Shown here piece after piece: positions 30,201 through 39,314 of a stretch of DNA of 64,000 bases. Source of the stretch: Halomonas gemina (GTDB lineage Bacteria > Pseudomonadota > Gammaproteobacteria > Pseudomonadales > Halomonadaceae). The stretch is taken from positions 248,001-312,000 of the forward strand of contig NZ_JAMJPK010000003.1 of NCBI RefSeq assembly GCF_023554995.1. The letters run 5' to 3'. Below the pieces are notes generated by a model. The model did not search any database, was not told the origin of the DNA, and saw only the letters and a program-made list of their open reading frames with translations. The position numbers and the translations under genes were made by a program. How positions within the stretch are numbered: the first letter of the stretch is position 1; each line of letters begins with the position of its first letter.

Positions 30201-31004
30201 TCAGGAAGCGTCGCCATCCTCCGGTGCGGCCCCGCCGGTGCGGGCCCTGGCGGCGGGCGAGGCCTTCATGTGCTTGAAGGCCTCCATGATGTCCATGGGC
30301 AACGGGAAGAAGATGGTGGAGGCGTTCTTGTTGCTCATGTCGCTCATGGTCTGCAGGTAGCGCAGCTGCAGTGCGGCGGAGTTCTCGGCCATCACGTTGG
30401 CCGCCTCGACCAGCTTCCTGGAGGCCTGCAGCTCGCCCTCGGCGTGGATCACCTTGGCGCGCCGCTCGCGCTCGGCCTCGGCCTGGCGGGCGATGGCGCG
30501 AATCATGCTCTCGTCGAGGTCGACGTGCTTGATCTCCACGTTGGCCACCTTGATGCCCCAGCTCTCGGCGGAGCTGTCGATGATCTCTTGGATGTCGTCG
30601 TTGAGCTTGTCACGCTCGGAGAGCATCTCGTCGAGATCATGCTTGCCGAGCACCGAGCGCAGCGTGGTCTGGGCCAGCTGGCTGGTGGCATTGACGAAGT
30701 TCTCCACCTGGATGATCGCCTTCTCCGGGTCCACCACCCGGAAGTAGAGCACCGCATTGACCTTGACGGTGACGTTGTCCTGGGAGATGACGTCCTGTTC
30801 CGGCACGTCCATGGTGATCACCCGCAGGTCGACCACCTCCATCTTCTGGATGCCGGGAATGATGATCAGCAGGCCCGGCCCCTTCACCGCCTGGAAGCGG
30901 CCGAGGAAGAACACCACCCCGCGCTTGTATTCGGGCAGGATGCGGATCGACGCCGCCAGCAGCATGAGCAGCAGGACGACCGGAACGAGATAGGAAATCA
31001 ACAT
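30201..31004 (-). CDS. Slipin (SPFH/band 7 membrane protein)
   Basis: The 267-residue protein has one N-terminal membrane segment ([21 protein letters not shown]), then an SPFH domain with [41 protein letters not shown] and a C-terminal coiled coil ([19 protein letters not shown]). Slipins scaffold membrane microdomains and are cleaved or regulated by the NfeD protease encoded just upstream. ATG 31004 has AAGGAGAG upstream. It is 64 bp from nfeD, an operon seen across bacteria and archaea. Confidence 0.92.
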   Translation of the reverse strand: MLISYLVPVVLLLMLLAASIRILPEYKRGVVFFLGRFQAVKGPGLLIIIPGIQKMEVVDLRVITMDVPEQDVISQDNVTVKVNAVLYFRVVDPEKAIIQVENFVNATSQLAQTTLRSVLGKHDLDEMLSERDKLNDDIQEIIDSSAESWGIKVANVEIKHVDLDESMIRAIARQAEAERERRAKVIHAEGELQASRKLVEAANVMAENSAALQLRYLQTMSDMSNKNASTIFFPLPMDIMEAFKHMKASPAARARTGGAAPEDGDAS

Positions 31005-31068
31005 GGCTTGCTCTCCTTCGATGTGTCCGGCGACGGCAGGCACCGGCGCCGGGAAACGTGCCGGGGCC

Positions 31069-32562
31069 TCAGGACGAGGCGTCGAGCGGCTCCACCTCCA
31101 GGGTCAGGCCATCGACCGCCGTCACCCGGACCGCCTGTCCCCGGGTCAGCGGACGGGTGCTGCGGGCATTCCAGCGCTCCCCCATCAGCCGCACATGGCC
31201 CTGTCCCGCGAAATCCTCGAGCACCCTGGCCTCGCTGCCGACGAGTTCCTCCTGGCCGGTGCGCGGCGTGCGACGCCGCAGCCCGATGAAGCGGGTCATC
31301 ACCCACAGCATCAGGCCCGCCGCCAGCAGAGCGATGCCGCCGATCATCGGCAGCGAGATGTTCAGGTTGTCCGCGTCCATCAGCATCACCGATCCGATCA
31401 CGAAGGCGACGATACCGCCTATCCCGAGAATGCCGAAACTGGGCATCAGTGCCTCGCCCACGATCAGCCCAAGCCCCACCAGGATCAGCGCCAGGCCAGC
31501 GTAGTTCACCGGCAGCACCTGGAAGGCGAACAGCGCCAGCAGCAGCGAGATGATGCCGATGGTCCCCGGCACCAGGCTGCCCGGATTGGACAGCTCGAAG
31601 ATCAGCCCGTAGAAACCGATGATCATCAGGAAGTAGGCGACGTTGGGGTTGGTGATCACGGCCAGCAGCTTGGTACGCCAGTCCGGATCGAAACGCTCGA
31701 TGGCGAGATCGGCCGTGGCCAGGGTACGCTCGCCGTCCTCCATCACCACCGTGCGCCCGTCGATCTGGGTCAGTAAATCTTCCAGGTCAGTGGCCACCAC
31801 ATCGGTGACGTTCTGCTCCAGGGCCTCCCGGGCGGTGAGGTTGACCGCCTCGCGCACGGCCTGCTCCGCCCAGTCGGCGTTGCGACCGTGGCGCTCGGCG
31901 AGCGAGCGGATATAGGCCACCGCGTCCTCGAGTACCTTGCGCTCCATGGCCGTCTCCCCGCGGCGCCGGTCGTCACCGCCCTCCTCGCTGGCCTCGCCTT
32001 TGCCGGCGGCCGTTTCGGCATTGGCATCGCTCTCGTTGCCGGTCGCCGGCGCATCGGTATCGTCGGCCTCCTGAGCCCGGGCGCCGTCCTCGCCCCCGTC
32101 GTCGTCATCGCCGAGTCCCGGCAGGCCACCGCCGCCGATCTGCACCGGGGTCGCCGAGCCGAGGTGGGTGGCCGGCGCCATGGCCGCCACATGACTGGCA
32201 TAGAGCAGGTAGGTCCCGGCGCTGGCCGCCCGGGCCCCTGCCGGCGAGACATAGATGGCCACCGGCACGCTGGAGGTGAGCATGGCGCGGATCATCGAAC
32301 GCATGGAGGCATCGAGCCCGCCGGGGGTGTCCATCTCCACCACGACCAGCTCGGCATCGCGCTCCTCGCCGAGTTCCAGGCCCCGCTGGAAGTAGTCACT
32401 GATGGCCGGCCCGATGGCATCGTCGATCGTCATCACCAGGGCGATGCGCTCGCCCTGCTGCGCCTGGACCTGCCAGGCCAGCAGGGCACCCAGCACCAGG
32501 CATAGCAGGCTGGCCAGCAGCAGGATGCGCCCGGTCATGCCCCTGCGATCTGGATTCGTCAT
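31069..32562 (-). CDS. NfeD membrane-bound ClpP-class serine protease
   Basis: The 497-residue protein has a signal/anchor (about 10-33), a ClpP-like serine protease domain and a C-terminal NfeD part. The protease shows [16 protein letters not shown] and the nucleophile Ser in [13 protein letters not shown], with a possible catalytic Lys after the insert ([13 protein letters not shown]). Four membrane helices (about 305-425) follow, then the small NfeD beta-barrel ([12 protein letters not shown] to the end). A long acidic, disordered insert (about 150-205, rich in Asp, Glu and Gly) interrupts the protease domain and is unusually long. Confidence 0.9.
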   Translation of the reverse strand: MTNPDRRGMTGRILLLASLLCLVLGALLAWQVQAQQGERIALVMTIDDAIGPAISDYFQRGLELGEERDAELVVVEMDTPGGLDASMRSMIRAMLTSSVPVAIYVSPAGARAASAGTYLLYASHVAAMAPATHLGSATPVQIGGGGLPGLGDDDDGGEDGARAQEADDTDAPATGNESDANAETAAGKGEASEEGGDDRRRGETAMERKVLEDAVAYIRSLAERHGRNADWAEQAVREAVNLTAREALEQNVTDVVATDLEDLLTQIDGRTVVMEDGERTLATADLAIERFDPDWRTKLLAVITNPNVAYFLMIIGFYGLIFELSNPGSLVPGTIGIISLLLALFAFQVLPVNYAGLALILVGLGLIVGEALMPSFGILGIGGIVAFVIGSVMLMDADNLNISLPMIGGIALLAAGLMLWVMTRFIGLRRRTPRTGQEELVGSEARVLEDFAGQGHVRLMGERWNARSTRPLTRGQAVRVTAVDGLTLEVEPLDASS

Positions 32563-32790
32563 CTCATGCCCGCCCTGCAGTGCCTGTCCCTGAGAACGTC
32601 GCCAGGGCAGAGTGGTTCAGTCATTACCGATATCATCGTAGGCAGTGACCCCGGCGGCAGCAATAGCCAGTAGCCGTCGAGGGACGTGTGACCTGCTGTC
32701 GTCGCAGGCGGCGATGCCCCCGGAACCGCCGACTGGCGGGCACGGGGACACCGGCAGGAGGTGGGCCTCGTTCAGCGCAGGGTGCCAGGC

Positions 32791-33516
32791 TCAGAGATCG
32801 TGCGGCTCTCCCGCAACGCGCTTCTGCACCTCCACCATGTAGGCCGCCAACGAGGTCAGCGCCTCGCCGCCCCACTCGAGCGGTTCGGCCGCCATTGGCG
32901 CCACCATGCAGATCTGTACCATCTCGTCGGCGTGCACTTCCGACATCCCGAACTGGTTGGTACCCATCGCCACCTGGTGGGGGAAGGGCTGCTGGAAGGT
33001 CTCGTTGTAGCGCATGTCCTGACCGTCGCTGCCGTGACAGCTCGCACAGGCAAGGCCGTTGCTGCTCAAGGAGGTGTCGTAATAGAGCGCCTCGCCGCGG
33101 GCCAGCATCTCCGGAGGGTTGTCGCCGGTCTCGCTGTAGGCCGGCGAATACCCCTCGGGCCTTGCCACCTTAGCGCTGGCGCCGCCCTCGGCTTCACCTT
33201 CTGCCTCGGCCTGGCCTTCCCCTTCCGCTTCGCCCTCTGCCTCTCCTTCTGCCTCGCCCTGGGCTTCTGCTTCTGCTCCTGCTTCTGCTTCGCCCTGGGC
33301 TTCGGCCTGCGCCTCAGCAGCACCCTCCGCGTGGTTGCTGGCAAGCATCAGGGCCGAACCGGGGGGCGAGCTAACGTCGGCAACGAGCGCGTCGCCGGCT
33401 GCCGAGGCCTGCAGGACGGCACCCCCCGCTACCAGGGCGAGCAGCGGGGCCGTATAGGCCAGTTGCCGATTGAGGCGGCCCAGGAGCTTGCGGCGTTTAT
33501 CATCGTGCTGTGACAT
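32791..33516 (-). CDS. c-type cytochrome with N-terminal YTAP module and Ala/Glu/Gly repeat
   Basis: The 241-residue protein has three parts. Residues 1-40 carry a basic stretch (DDKRRKLLGRLNRQL) and then a hydrophobic segment AYTAPLLALVAGGAVLQ, a signal or anchor. Residues 62-113 are a low-complexity AEGE/AEAQ repeat. From about residue 118 a cytochrome c domain follows, with heme motif CASCH (157-161) and several Met residues for the axial ligand. ATG 33516 is preferred because GAGGGTG is 6-12 bases ahead. The first part is homologous to the small protein at 46991-47296. It probably transfers electrons in the periplasm. Confidence 0.85.
   Translation of the reverse strand: MSQHDDKRRKLLGRLNRQLAYTAPLLALVAGGAVLQASAAGDALVADVSSPPGSALMLASNHAEGAAEAQAEAQGEAEAGAEAEAQGEAEGEAEGEAEGEGQAEAEGEAEGGASAKVARPEGYSPAYSETGDNPPEMLARGEALYYDTSLSSNGLACASCHGSDGQDMRYNETFQQPFPHQVAMGTNQFGMSEVHADEMVQICMVAPMAAEPLEWGGEALTSLAAYMVEVQKRVAGEPHDL
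33178..33333 (-). repeat. Coding trinucleotide-like repeat, Ala/Glu/Gly/Gln tract of the cytochrome
   Basis: This tract encodes about 52 residues starting with HAEG, mostly AEGE and AEAQ units. Its DNA is strongly strand-asymmetric (GCxGAG/GGC units on the minus strand) and likely to vary in length by slippage. Confidence 0.85.
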
Positions 33517-33753
33517 GATTTTCACCCTCAGTTGTGCATGTTCGAAACATCGTGGGGACGCTGCCAGCGCATTCGCTTGTCAGCGCTCCCGTTGTGTCGA
33601 CCGGCACAGCGCGAGCTTACAGCCGCGAGAGAATCGTCCGTGTGCCAGCGCCGGCTCGGCATCGCCAACCGCAACGCCCCGTCAACGGCGATGTAAGGAA
33701 AGCCCCCCTCGTGCGACCATCGATCATCAACCGTCCAGATACCGAGGAGCGTC

Positions 33754-34854
33754 ATGCCGGATACCGCCTACCGCAGCACATCGCCACAGGCCCGACCGGA
33801 TCTCTGCCATGCCCTGGCAGAGGCCCTGCGCCGCGCCGGCCATGACGCGGGCATCCGGGCCATGTACACGATGGCCGATACGGGCCTGGCCCATCACCAT
33901 GTGTGGCTCGAGCGGGAACAGATCGACTGGGTGGCACGGTTGCCCAAGCAGAGCCAGATGCGGCTAGATCCCGAATCCAACCTCGACTACCAGGCGGCCT
34001 GCTTTCGCCGCGCCAGCCAGGGCGGCCATGCCCCCGCCCTGCACGGCATCCTCCCACCCGACCCGGCGCTGCCGCGTGGCGCTCTGCTGGTGAGTACCAT
34101 CCGGGGTCGCCCGGCGCGTCTCCCGGATGACCTTGCCGGCATCGCCGAGGCGCTGGCCAGCTTCCATGTGCTGAACGTGCCCAATGTCGAGGCGCGCCCG
34201 CCGCTGCTGTCACCCGCCGACCCCTGGACGGCGATGCTCGAGGAGGTCAGGGACCAGGCACGCTTCCTCGACCGGGCCGGGCTGGAGGCGGACGCCCGAG
34301 CGCTGATCGAGGCCGAGCTGGCCGCCCTGCCGGAGCGGCTGCCTCCCGGGCCCGGCACCGAGCCGCGACTGATCAGCTTCGATGCCCATCCCGGCAACTT
34401 CCTGATCACCGAGTCGGGACGCGCGGTGCTGGTGGACCTGGAGAAATGCCGCTATGGCCTGGTGGGCTTCGACCTGGCCCACGCCAGCCTCTATACCTCC
34501 ACCACCTGGGACCTGCAGAGCCACGCCGAGCTGCGTCCCGCCGAGGTGGCGGCCTTCTATCGTCACTGGATCACCGCCACGGGCTTCGACGGCGACACCG
34601 CCACGCTGCTGGCGAGCCGGCGGGCCATGTGGCTCTGGTCACTGACCTGGTGCGCCAAGTGGCGAGCCCGTAACCTTCGCACCCGGGACGTCCATGCCCG
34701 CGGCGAGGACTGGTCCGCCGAACTGAGCGACAATGCCCTGATCGCCCATGTTCGCGGCCGGGTCGACCACTACCTCTCCGTGGCCGTGATCGAGCATGTG
34801 CGCCACGAGAATCGCGTGCTGGCAGGCCTCCTCGAACCCCAGGTTCAGGGGTGA
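33754..34854 (+). CDS. APH/choline-kinase-like small-molecule phosphotransferase
   Basis: This 366-residue kinase-fold protein has the phosphotransferase catalytic loop LISFDAHPGNFLI, with Asp and Asn in place, followed by the metal-binding Asp in VLVDLEKCRYGLVGFDLAHAS. The N-terminal lobe has VWLEREQIDWVARLPK. Choline kinase, thiamine kinase and aminoglycoside phosphotransferase share this fold; the sequence alone does not fix the substrate. It lies 56 bp ahead of ynjB, so its substrate may be what YnjBCD imports. No resistance role is supported by context. Confidence 0.82.
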   Translation: MPDTAYRSTSPQARPDLCHALAEALRRAGHDAGIRAMYTMADTGLAHHHVWLEREQIDWVARLPKQSQMRLDPESNLDYQAACFRRASQGGHAPALHGILPPDPALPRGALLVSTIRGRPARLPDDLAGIAEALASFHVLNVPNVEARPPLLSPADPWTAMLEEVRDQARFLDRAGLEADARALIEAELAALPERLPPGPGTEPRLISFDAHPGNFLITESGRAVLVDLEKCRYGLVGFDLAHASLYTSTTWDLQSHAELRPAEVAAFYRHWITATGFDGDTATLLASRRAMWLWSLTWCAKWRARNLRTRDVHARGEDWSAELSDNALIAHVRGRVDHYLSVAVIEHVRHENRVLAGLLEPQVQG

Positions 34855-34910
34855 CCCCTCCCGCCATGAACGACCACGAACGACGTCTCTCTACGAAAAG
34901 GAACCCCGCG

Positions 34911-36170
34911 ATGCGCGCTTTCTCCCCCCGGCTCGCCGCCCTCCTGCCGGCGCTGCTGCTCACCAGCACGAGCCTGCAGGCCGCACCCGACCCGACCGAC
35001 TGGGAGGCGGTGCTCGACGAGGCCCGTGGCCAGACGGTCTACTGGTATGCCTGGGCCGGTGAGCAGCGCACCAACGACTATATCGATTGGGTCGCCGGGC
35101 GGGTCGAGGAGCGATTCGATATCGAACTCACCCACGTCAAGATCGGCGACACCGCCGAGGCGGTCTCCCGGGTGCTGGCGGAGAAGCAGGCCGGCAACCA
35201 TGACGACGGCAATGTCGACCTGATCTGGATCAACGGCGAGAACTTCGCCACCATGAAGGCCAACGACCTGCTGTTCGGCCCCTTCGCCGAGGAGCTGCCG
35301 AATTTCGCGCTCACCCACCCCGAGCACAACCCCGAGGTGGTCACCGACTTTACCCTGCCCACCGAAGGATACGAGTCCCCCTGGGGGCGGGCGCAGATCA
35401 CCTTCTACTATGATAGCAATGAGCTCCGCGGGGATAGTGACGAGCTCGGCGGGGATAGCCAGGAGATCGCGACGCCCCCGCAGGATATCCCCGCCCTGCT
35501 GGAATGGGCCGAGGCCCACCCCGGGCGTTTCACCTATCCGCGGATTCCCGACTTCACCGGCAGCACCTTCCTCAAGCAGGCCCTGATCGCCCTCACCGAC
35601 GAGGACGAGGCACTCTATGCGCCGGTCGACGAGAGCGACTTCGCGACCGTCACCGCCCCGCTGTGGGACTACCTGGACGCGCTCCACCCCCACCTGTGGC
35701 GCAGTGGTCGGCAGTTCCCTGCCACCGGGCCCGAGATGCGCAGCCTGATGGGCGACGGCGAACTGTCGCTGGCCTTCACCTTCACCCCCTCGGAGCCGGC
35801 GGCGGCGGTGGCAGACTTCGAGCTGCCGGAAAGCACCCGCAGCTATGTGCCCCGGGGCGGTACCCTGGGCAACGTGCACTTCGTGGCCATTCCCTACAAC
35901 TCGCCCCACAAGGCCGGCGCCATGGTGGTCGCCAACTTCCTGCTCTCGCCCGAGGCCCAGGCCCACAAGCAGGATCTCGCCGTCTGGGGGGATCGCAGCG
36001 TGCTCGACATGACCCGTCTCGATGACGACAGTCGGGCCCTGTTCACCCTGGACGAGAGCAACCCGGCGATGCTGCCGCCAGGCGCCCTGCAGCAGACGCT
36101 GCCCGAACCGCACCCCAGCTGGATGACGGCCCTGCAGGACGCCTGGCAGGCCCGCTACATCGGCAACTGA
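34911..36170 (+). CDS. ynjB: ABC transporter substrate-binding protein, YnjB family
   Basis: The 419-residue exported protein has a signal peptide (MRAFSPRLAALLPALL through QAA, about 1-25) and a family-1-type binding fold. It shows VYWYAWAGEQRTNDYIDW, VDLIWINGENFATMKAN, ESPWGRAQITFYYDS and YVPRGGTLGNVHFVAIPYN. These match YnjB. The start at 34911 follows AAAAGGAA. The transported substrate of YnjBCD is not established; a thiamine-like compound has been suggested by similarity to ThiBPQ. Near residues 170-185 there is an odd Asp/Glu/Leu/Gly duplication (ELRGDSDELGGDSQE). Confidence 0.9.
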   Translation: MRAFSPRLAALLPALLLTSTSLQAAPDPTDWEAVLDEARGQTVYWYAWAGEQRTNDYIDWVAGRVEERFDIELTHVKIGDTAEAVSRVLAEKQAGNHDDGNVDLIWINGENFATMKANDLLFGPFAEELPNFALTHPEHNPEVVTDFTLPTEGYESPWGRAQITFYYDSNELRGDSDELGGDSQEIATPPQDIPALLEWAEAHPGRFTYPRIPDFTGSTFLKQALIALTDEDEALYAPVDESDFATVTAPLWDYLDALHPHLWRSGRQFPATGPEMRSLMGDGELSLAFTFTPSEPAAAVADFELPESTRSYVPRGGTLGNVHFVAIPYNSPHKAGAMVVANFLLSPEAQAHKQDLAVWGDRSVLDMTRLDDDSRALFTLDESNPAMLPPGALQQTLPEPHPSWMTALQDAWQARYIGN

Positions 36171-36216
36171 TGGCGAGGCACCGCGCCCAAACGGCACCCG
36201 CGGCGAGGTCCGCCCG

Positions 36217-37899
36217 ATGATGCTGCGCCTGGCTCCCGTGCTGATCGTCATCCTGCTGGTCGCGCCGATCCTGGCCGGCCTGGCCATGGCGCTGCTACCG
36301 GCCTTCGGCTACCTGCCGGCGCTTGGCGGGGAGCGGCTCTCTCTCGACCCGTGGCGGGCACTGTTTGCCGAGCCCGGCCTCTGGCGCTCGGCCGCCATCA
36401 GCCTGACCAGCGGACTGCTCGCCACCGCCATCTCACTGGCGGTGGTGCTGCTCTACCTGGCCGCCACGACCGGCAGCCGGCTCGACCGCTGGATCCGGCG
36501 ACTGGTTTCGCCGCTGCTCTCCATTCCCCATGCCGCCGCGGCCTTCGGCCTGGCCTTCCTGATCGCCCCCTCGGGGCTGGTCGCACGACTCGCCTCGCCG
36601 GGGCTGACCGGCTGGGAGCGCCCGCCGGACCTGCTGATCGTCCAGGACCCCTGGGGGCTGTCGCTGATCGCGGGGCTGGTGATCAAGGAGATTCCCTTCC
36701 TGCTGCTGATGAGCCTGGCGGCCCTGCCCCAGCTCGACCCCGAGCGTCGCGTCGCCATGGCTCGCTCGCTGGGCTACCGACCCACATTGGCCTGGTGGAA
36801 GGTGGTCGCCCCGTCGCTCTATCCGCTGATCCGCCTGCCGGTGTTCGCGGTGATCGCCTATGCCTCATCGGTGGTGGATGTGGCGATGATTCTCGGCCCC
36901 ACCCTGCCCCCCACCCTGGCCGTCTCGATTCTCACCTGGTTCAGCGACCCCGACCTCGACAAGCGATTTCTGGCCTCGGCCGGGGCGATCCTGCAGTTCG
37001 GGGTGACCGCCACGGCGCTGGCGATCTGGTGGGGGCTGGAGCGGCTCGCGGGCAGGCTGATGGGGATCTGGGTCGCCCGCGGTGGAAGACGCCTGGGCGA
37101 GACGAGCCTGCATCTCGCCGGCAAGCTGTGGATCCTGCTGGCCACGGTGACCGCCTTCGTCGGCATCGCCGGCCTGGCGATCCACTCCGTGGCCGGCTTC
37201 TGGCGCTTCCCCGATGCGCTGCCGGGGAGCTTCACCGCCGCAAACTGGGCCAGGGTTCTGCCCTCGCTCGCCGGACCGGTCGCCTCGACGGCGCTGATCG
37301 CCCTGGCCTCGACGCTGCTCGCCGCAGGCCTGGCCCTGGCGGCACTCGAAAACGAGCAGCGCAGCGGCCGGCACCCTTCACGGGCGCTGTGGCTGCTCTA
37401 CCTGCCGCTGATCGTCCCACAGATCGCCTTCCTGTTCGGCCTGGTGGTGGTGATGGAGCAGCTCGGGACCCCACCGACCCACGCCCTGATCACCTTCGGC
37501 CACCTGCTCTTCGTGCTGCCCTACGTCTTCCTCTCGCTCTCGGAGGCCTACCGGCGCTTCGATCCACGCTGGTCGCAGCTGGCGCTGACGCTAGGCGCCT
37601 CGCGCAACACGCTCTTCTGGCGGATAAGATTGCCGATGCTGCTGGCGCCGGTGCTCACCGCCCTGGCCGTGGGGCTGGCAGTGAGCATCGGCCAGTATCT
37701 GCCCACCCAGCTGCTCGGGGCGGGTCGCGTGACCACCGTCACCACCGAGGCAGTATCCTTGGCCGCCGGCGGCAACCGCCGGGTGATCGGTGTCTGGGCA
37801 CTGGTCCAGGCCGGTCTGCCCCTGGTGGGTTTCATCATCGCGATCGGCTTGCCGAAGCTGCTATGGTCGAATCGCCGCGGCCTGCAGGGAGCCCCATGA
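36217..37899 (+). CDS. ynjC: ABC permease, YnjC family (two fused permease domains)
   Basis: The 560-residue membrane protein has two permease halves (about 1-265 and 290-555), each with about six helices and an EAA loop: VAMARSLGYRPTLAWWKVV in the first, LALTLGASRNTLFWRIRLP in the second. This arrangement is like ThiP and YnjC, which function as single fused permeases. It starts 46 bp after ynjB and overlaps ynjD by ATGA, so it belongs to one transport operon. Confidence 0.92.
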   Translation: MMLRLAPVLIVILLVAPILAGLAMALLPAFGYLPALGGERLSLDPWRALFAEPGLWRSAAISLTSGLLATAISLAVVLLYLAATTGSRLDRWIRRLVSPLLSIPHAAAAFGLAFLIAPSGLVARLASPGLTGWERPPDLLIVQDPWGLSLIAGLVIKEIPFLLLMSLAALPQLDPERRVAMARSLGYRPTLAWWKVVAPSLYPLIRLPVFAVIAYASSVVDVAMILGPTLPPTLAVSILTWFSDPDLDKRFLASAGAILQFGVTATALAIWWGLERLAGRLMGIWVARGGRRLGETSLHLAGKLWILLATVTAFVGIAGLAIHSVAGFWRFPDALPGSFTAANWARVLPSLAGPVASTALIALASTLLAAGLALAALENEQRSGRHPSRALWLLYLPLIVPQIAFLFGLVVVMEQLGTPPTHALITFGHLLFVLPYVFLSLSEAYRRFDPRWSQLALTLGASRNTLFWRIRLPMLLAPVLTALAVGLAVSIGQYLPTQLLGAGRVTTVTTEAVSLAAGGNRRVIGVWALVQAGLPLVGFIIAIGLPKLLWSNRRGLQGAP

Positions 37900-38531
37900 A
37901 CGCCCCCCATCACCTCGAACTCCGAGACATTTGCATCCGCCTCGACGACCAGCCCCTGGTGGAGCTCGAGGCCGAGATCGGCCCCGGTGAGGTCCTCACC
38001 GTCATGGGGCCCTCCGGCTCGGGCAAGTCGACCCTGCTCGCCTATCTCGCCGGCTTCCTGGCCCCGGAATTCCGGGCCAGCGGGCAGGTGCTGCTCGACG
38101 GCCGCGACATCAGCGCCCTCCCGGCCGAGCGTCGCGGCGTCGGCCTGCTGTTCCAGGACCCGCTGCTCTTTCCCCACCTCTCGGTGGCCGGCAACCTGCG
38201 CTTCGGCATGCCCCGGGCCACCGCCGACAAGGGCGCTCGGGTCGAGCAGGCCCTGGCAAACATCGGCCTCGTCGGCTTCGGCAATCGCGACCCGGCGACG
38301 CTCTCCGGCGGCCAGAAGGCGCGGGTGGCGCTGATGCGCCTGCTGCTGTCGGCCCCCTGCGCGGTACTGCTCGACGAACCCTTCTCGAAACTCGATACCC
38401 ACCTGCGCCACGAGATGCGCCGGCTGGTGTTCGACCGCCTGCATGAGGCCGGCCTGCCCAGCCTGCTGGTCACCCACGACCGGGAAGACGCCGAGGATGC
38501 CGGTGGACGTGTGATCGAGCTGTCTCACTGA
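37896..38531 (+). CDS. ynjD: ABC ATPase, YnjD family
   Basis: The 211-residue ATPase energises YnjC. It has Walker A VMGPSGSGKSTLLAYL, the Q-loop LLFQDPLLFPHLS, the signature LSGGQKARVALMRLL, Walker B CAVLLDEPFSKLD and the H-loop LLVTHDREDAED. The compact length without a regulatory C-terminal domain is normal for YnjD. It begins in the ynjC stop (ATGA) and ends 28 bp from the convergent YiiX-like gene. Confidence 0.93.
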   Translation: MNAPHHLELRDICIRLDDQPLVELEAEIGPGEVLTVMGPSGSGKSTLLAYLAGFLAPEFRASGQVLLDGRDISALPAERRGVGLLFQDPLLFPHLSVAGNLRFGMPRATADKGARVEQALANIGLVGFGNRDPATLSGGQKARVALMRLLLSAPCAVLLDEPFSKLDTHLRHEMRRLVFDRLHEAGLPSLLVTHDREDAEDAGGRVIELSH

Positions 38532-38559
38532 GCCTGCGGGCCCCTGCGTCATGTCCGGC

Positions 38560-39294
38560 TCAGGCCGATTCTTCCCACTCCAGGTCATGGGGATCGAAGC
38601 CCCCGACCAGCCCGGGCTTGACGACCTCGAACCAGGGGGAAAGATCGAAGTCCCGCGGGGTAAAGAGGGTATGGTGGCGGCGCCGGAACACCCTCGCCTG
38701 GCCCGCGACGGGGATCGGCAGGATCGGATATCGAATCGACTGGAAGGCCTCGGCGATCAGGGTCGAACAGATCGCCCGCGTCGGGTCGCCGCTGCCCAGC
38801 CCCAGCAGGTGTCGCCGCCAGGGGGTGGGCACCGGGGGCAAGGGCAGCAGGTAACGAGCCAGGTCGAGGATGTTGCGCAGATCATAGCGGTGGCCCACGC
38901 GCCCGCAGGCAAAGGCGATCAACCGTTCGAGGTCCTGACGCCCCATGCCTACCGGCCGACAGATGCGCAGCGGATAGCCCTCGAACGCCTCGAATCCCAC
39001 CTGACGCACTCCCTCGGCGAGATCAGCCTCGACAAAGGCGCCACCCTGGACCGAGGCCGCCGCCCCGGAACAGCCGCCCTCGCCTATATAGAGGGCGGCA
39101 TGGGACCAGGTGGACTGCGTCAGGTACTTGATCACCGTACTGATCCTAGAGGAGCCCTCGACCAGCAGGACGTCTCCAGGCTCGAGACATTCCCGGATCC
39201 CTTCGTCGACGGGCAACAGCGGGCGATGCCACGGCCTGGGACAGGAGAGCCAGCAACCGAGACCATAGCCGCAGCGCTCAAGCATGTTGGTCAT
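38560..39294 (-). CDS. YiiX-like permuted papain-fold (NlpC/P60 superfamily) protein
   Basis: The 244-residue protein shows the circularly permuted papain arrangement: GDVLLVEG and STWSHAALYIGEG with the catalytic-type His, then the Cys in RAICSTLIAEAFQ. YiiX-type enzymes act on lipid- or peptide-linked amides in the envelope; no specific substrate is known. I chose ATG 39294 because GGAGGG lies ahead, although the frame is open further upstream. The next gene upstream, an unknown membrane protein, ends 20 bp away, so co-transcription is likely. Confidence 0.85.
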   Translation of the reverse strand: MTNMLERCGYGLGCWLSCPRPWHRPLLPVDEGIRECLEPGDVLLVEGSSRISTVIKYLTQSTWSHAALYIGEGGCSGAAASVQGGAFVEADLAEGVRQVGFEAFEGYPLRICRPVGMGRQDLERLIAFACGRVGHRYDLRNILDLARYLLPLPPVPTPWRRHLLGLGSGDPTRAICSTLIAEAFQSIRYPILPIPVAGQARVFRRRHHTLFTPRDFDLSPWFEVVKPGLVGGFDPHDLEWEESA

Positions 39295-39314
39295 GGTGGG
39301 AACCCTCCAGCGAC

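Noticed and set aside
33517-33753. TPP riboswitch before the kinase-ynjBCD unit
   Set aside because: I looked for the conserved CTGAGA and ACCTGATCTGGATAATGCCAGCG-type boxes and did not find them.
33754-34854. Aminoglycoside resistance gene
   Set aside because: It has the general kinase fold, but the neighbours are a nutrient transporter, and no resistance-specific motif is seen.
36351-38531. 726-residue plus-strand frame covering ynjC and ynjD
   Set aside because: Its first two thirds are an out-of-frame shadow of ynjC; only the last 211 residues are real, as ynjD.
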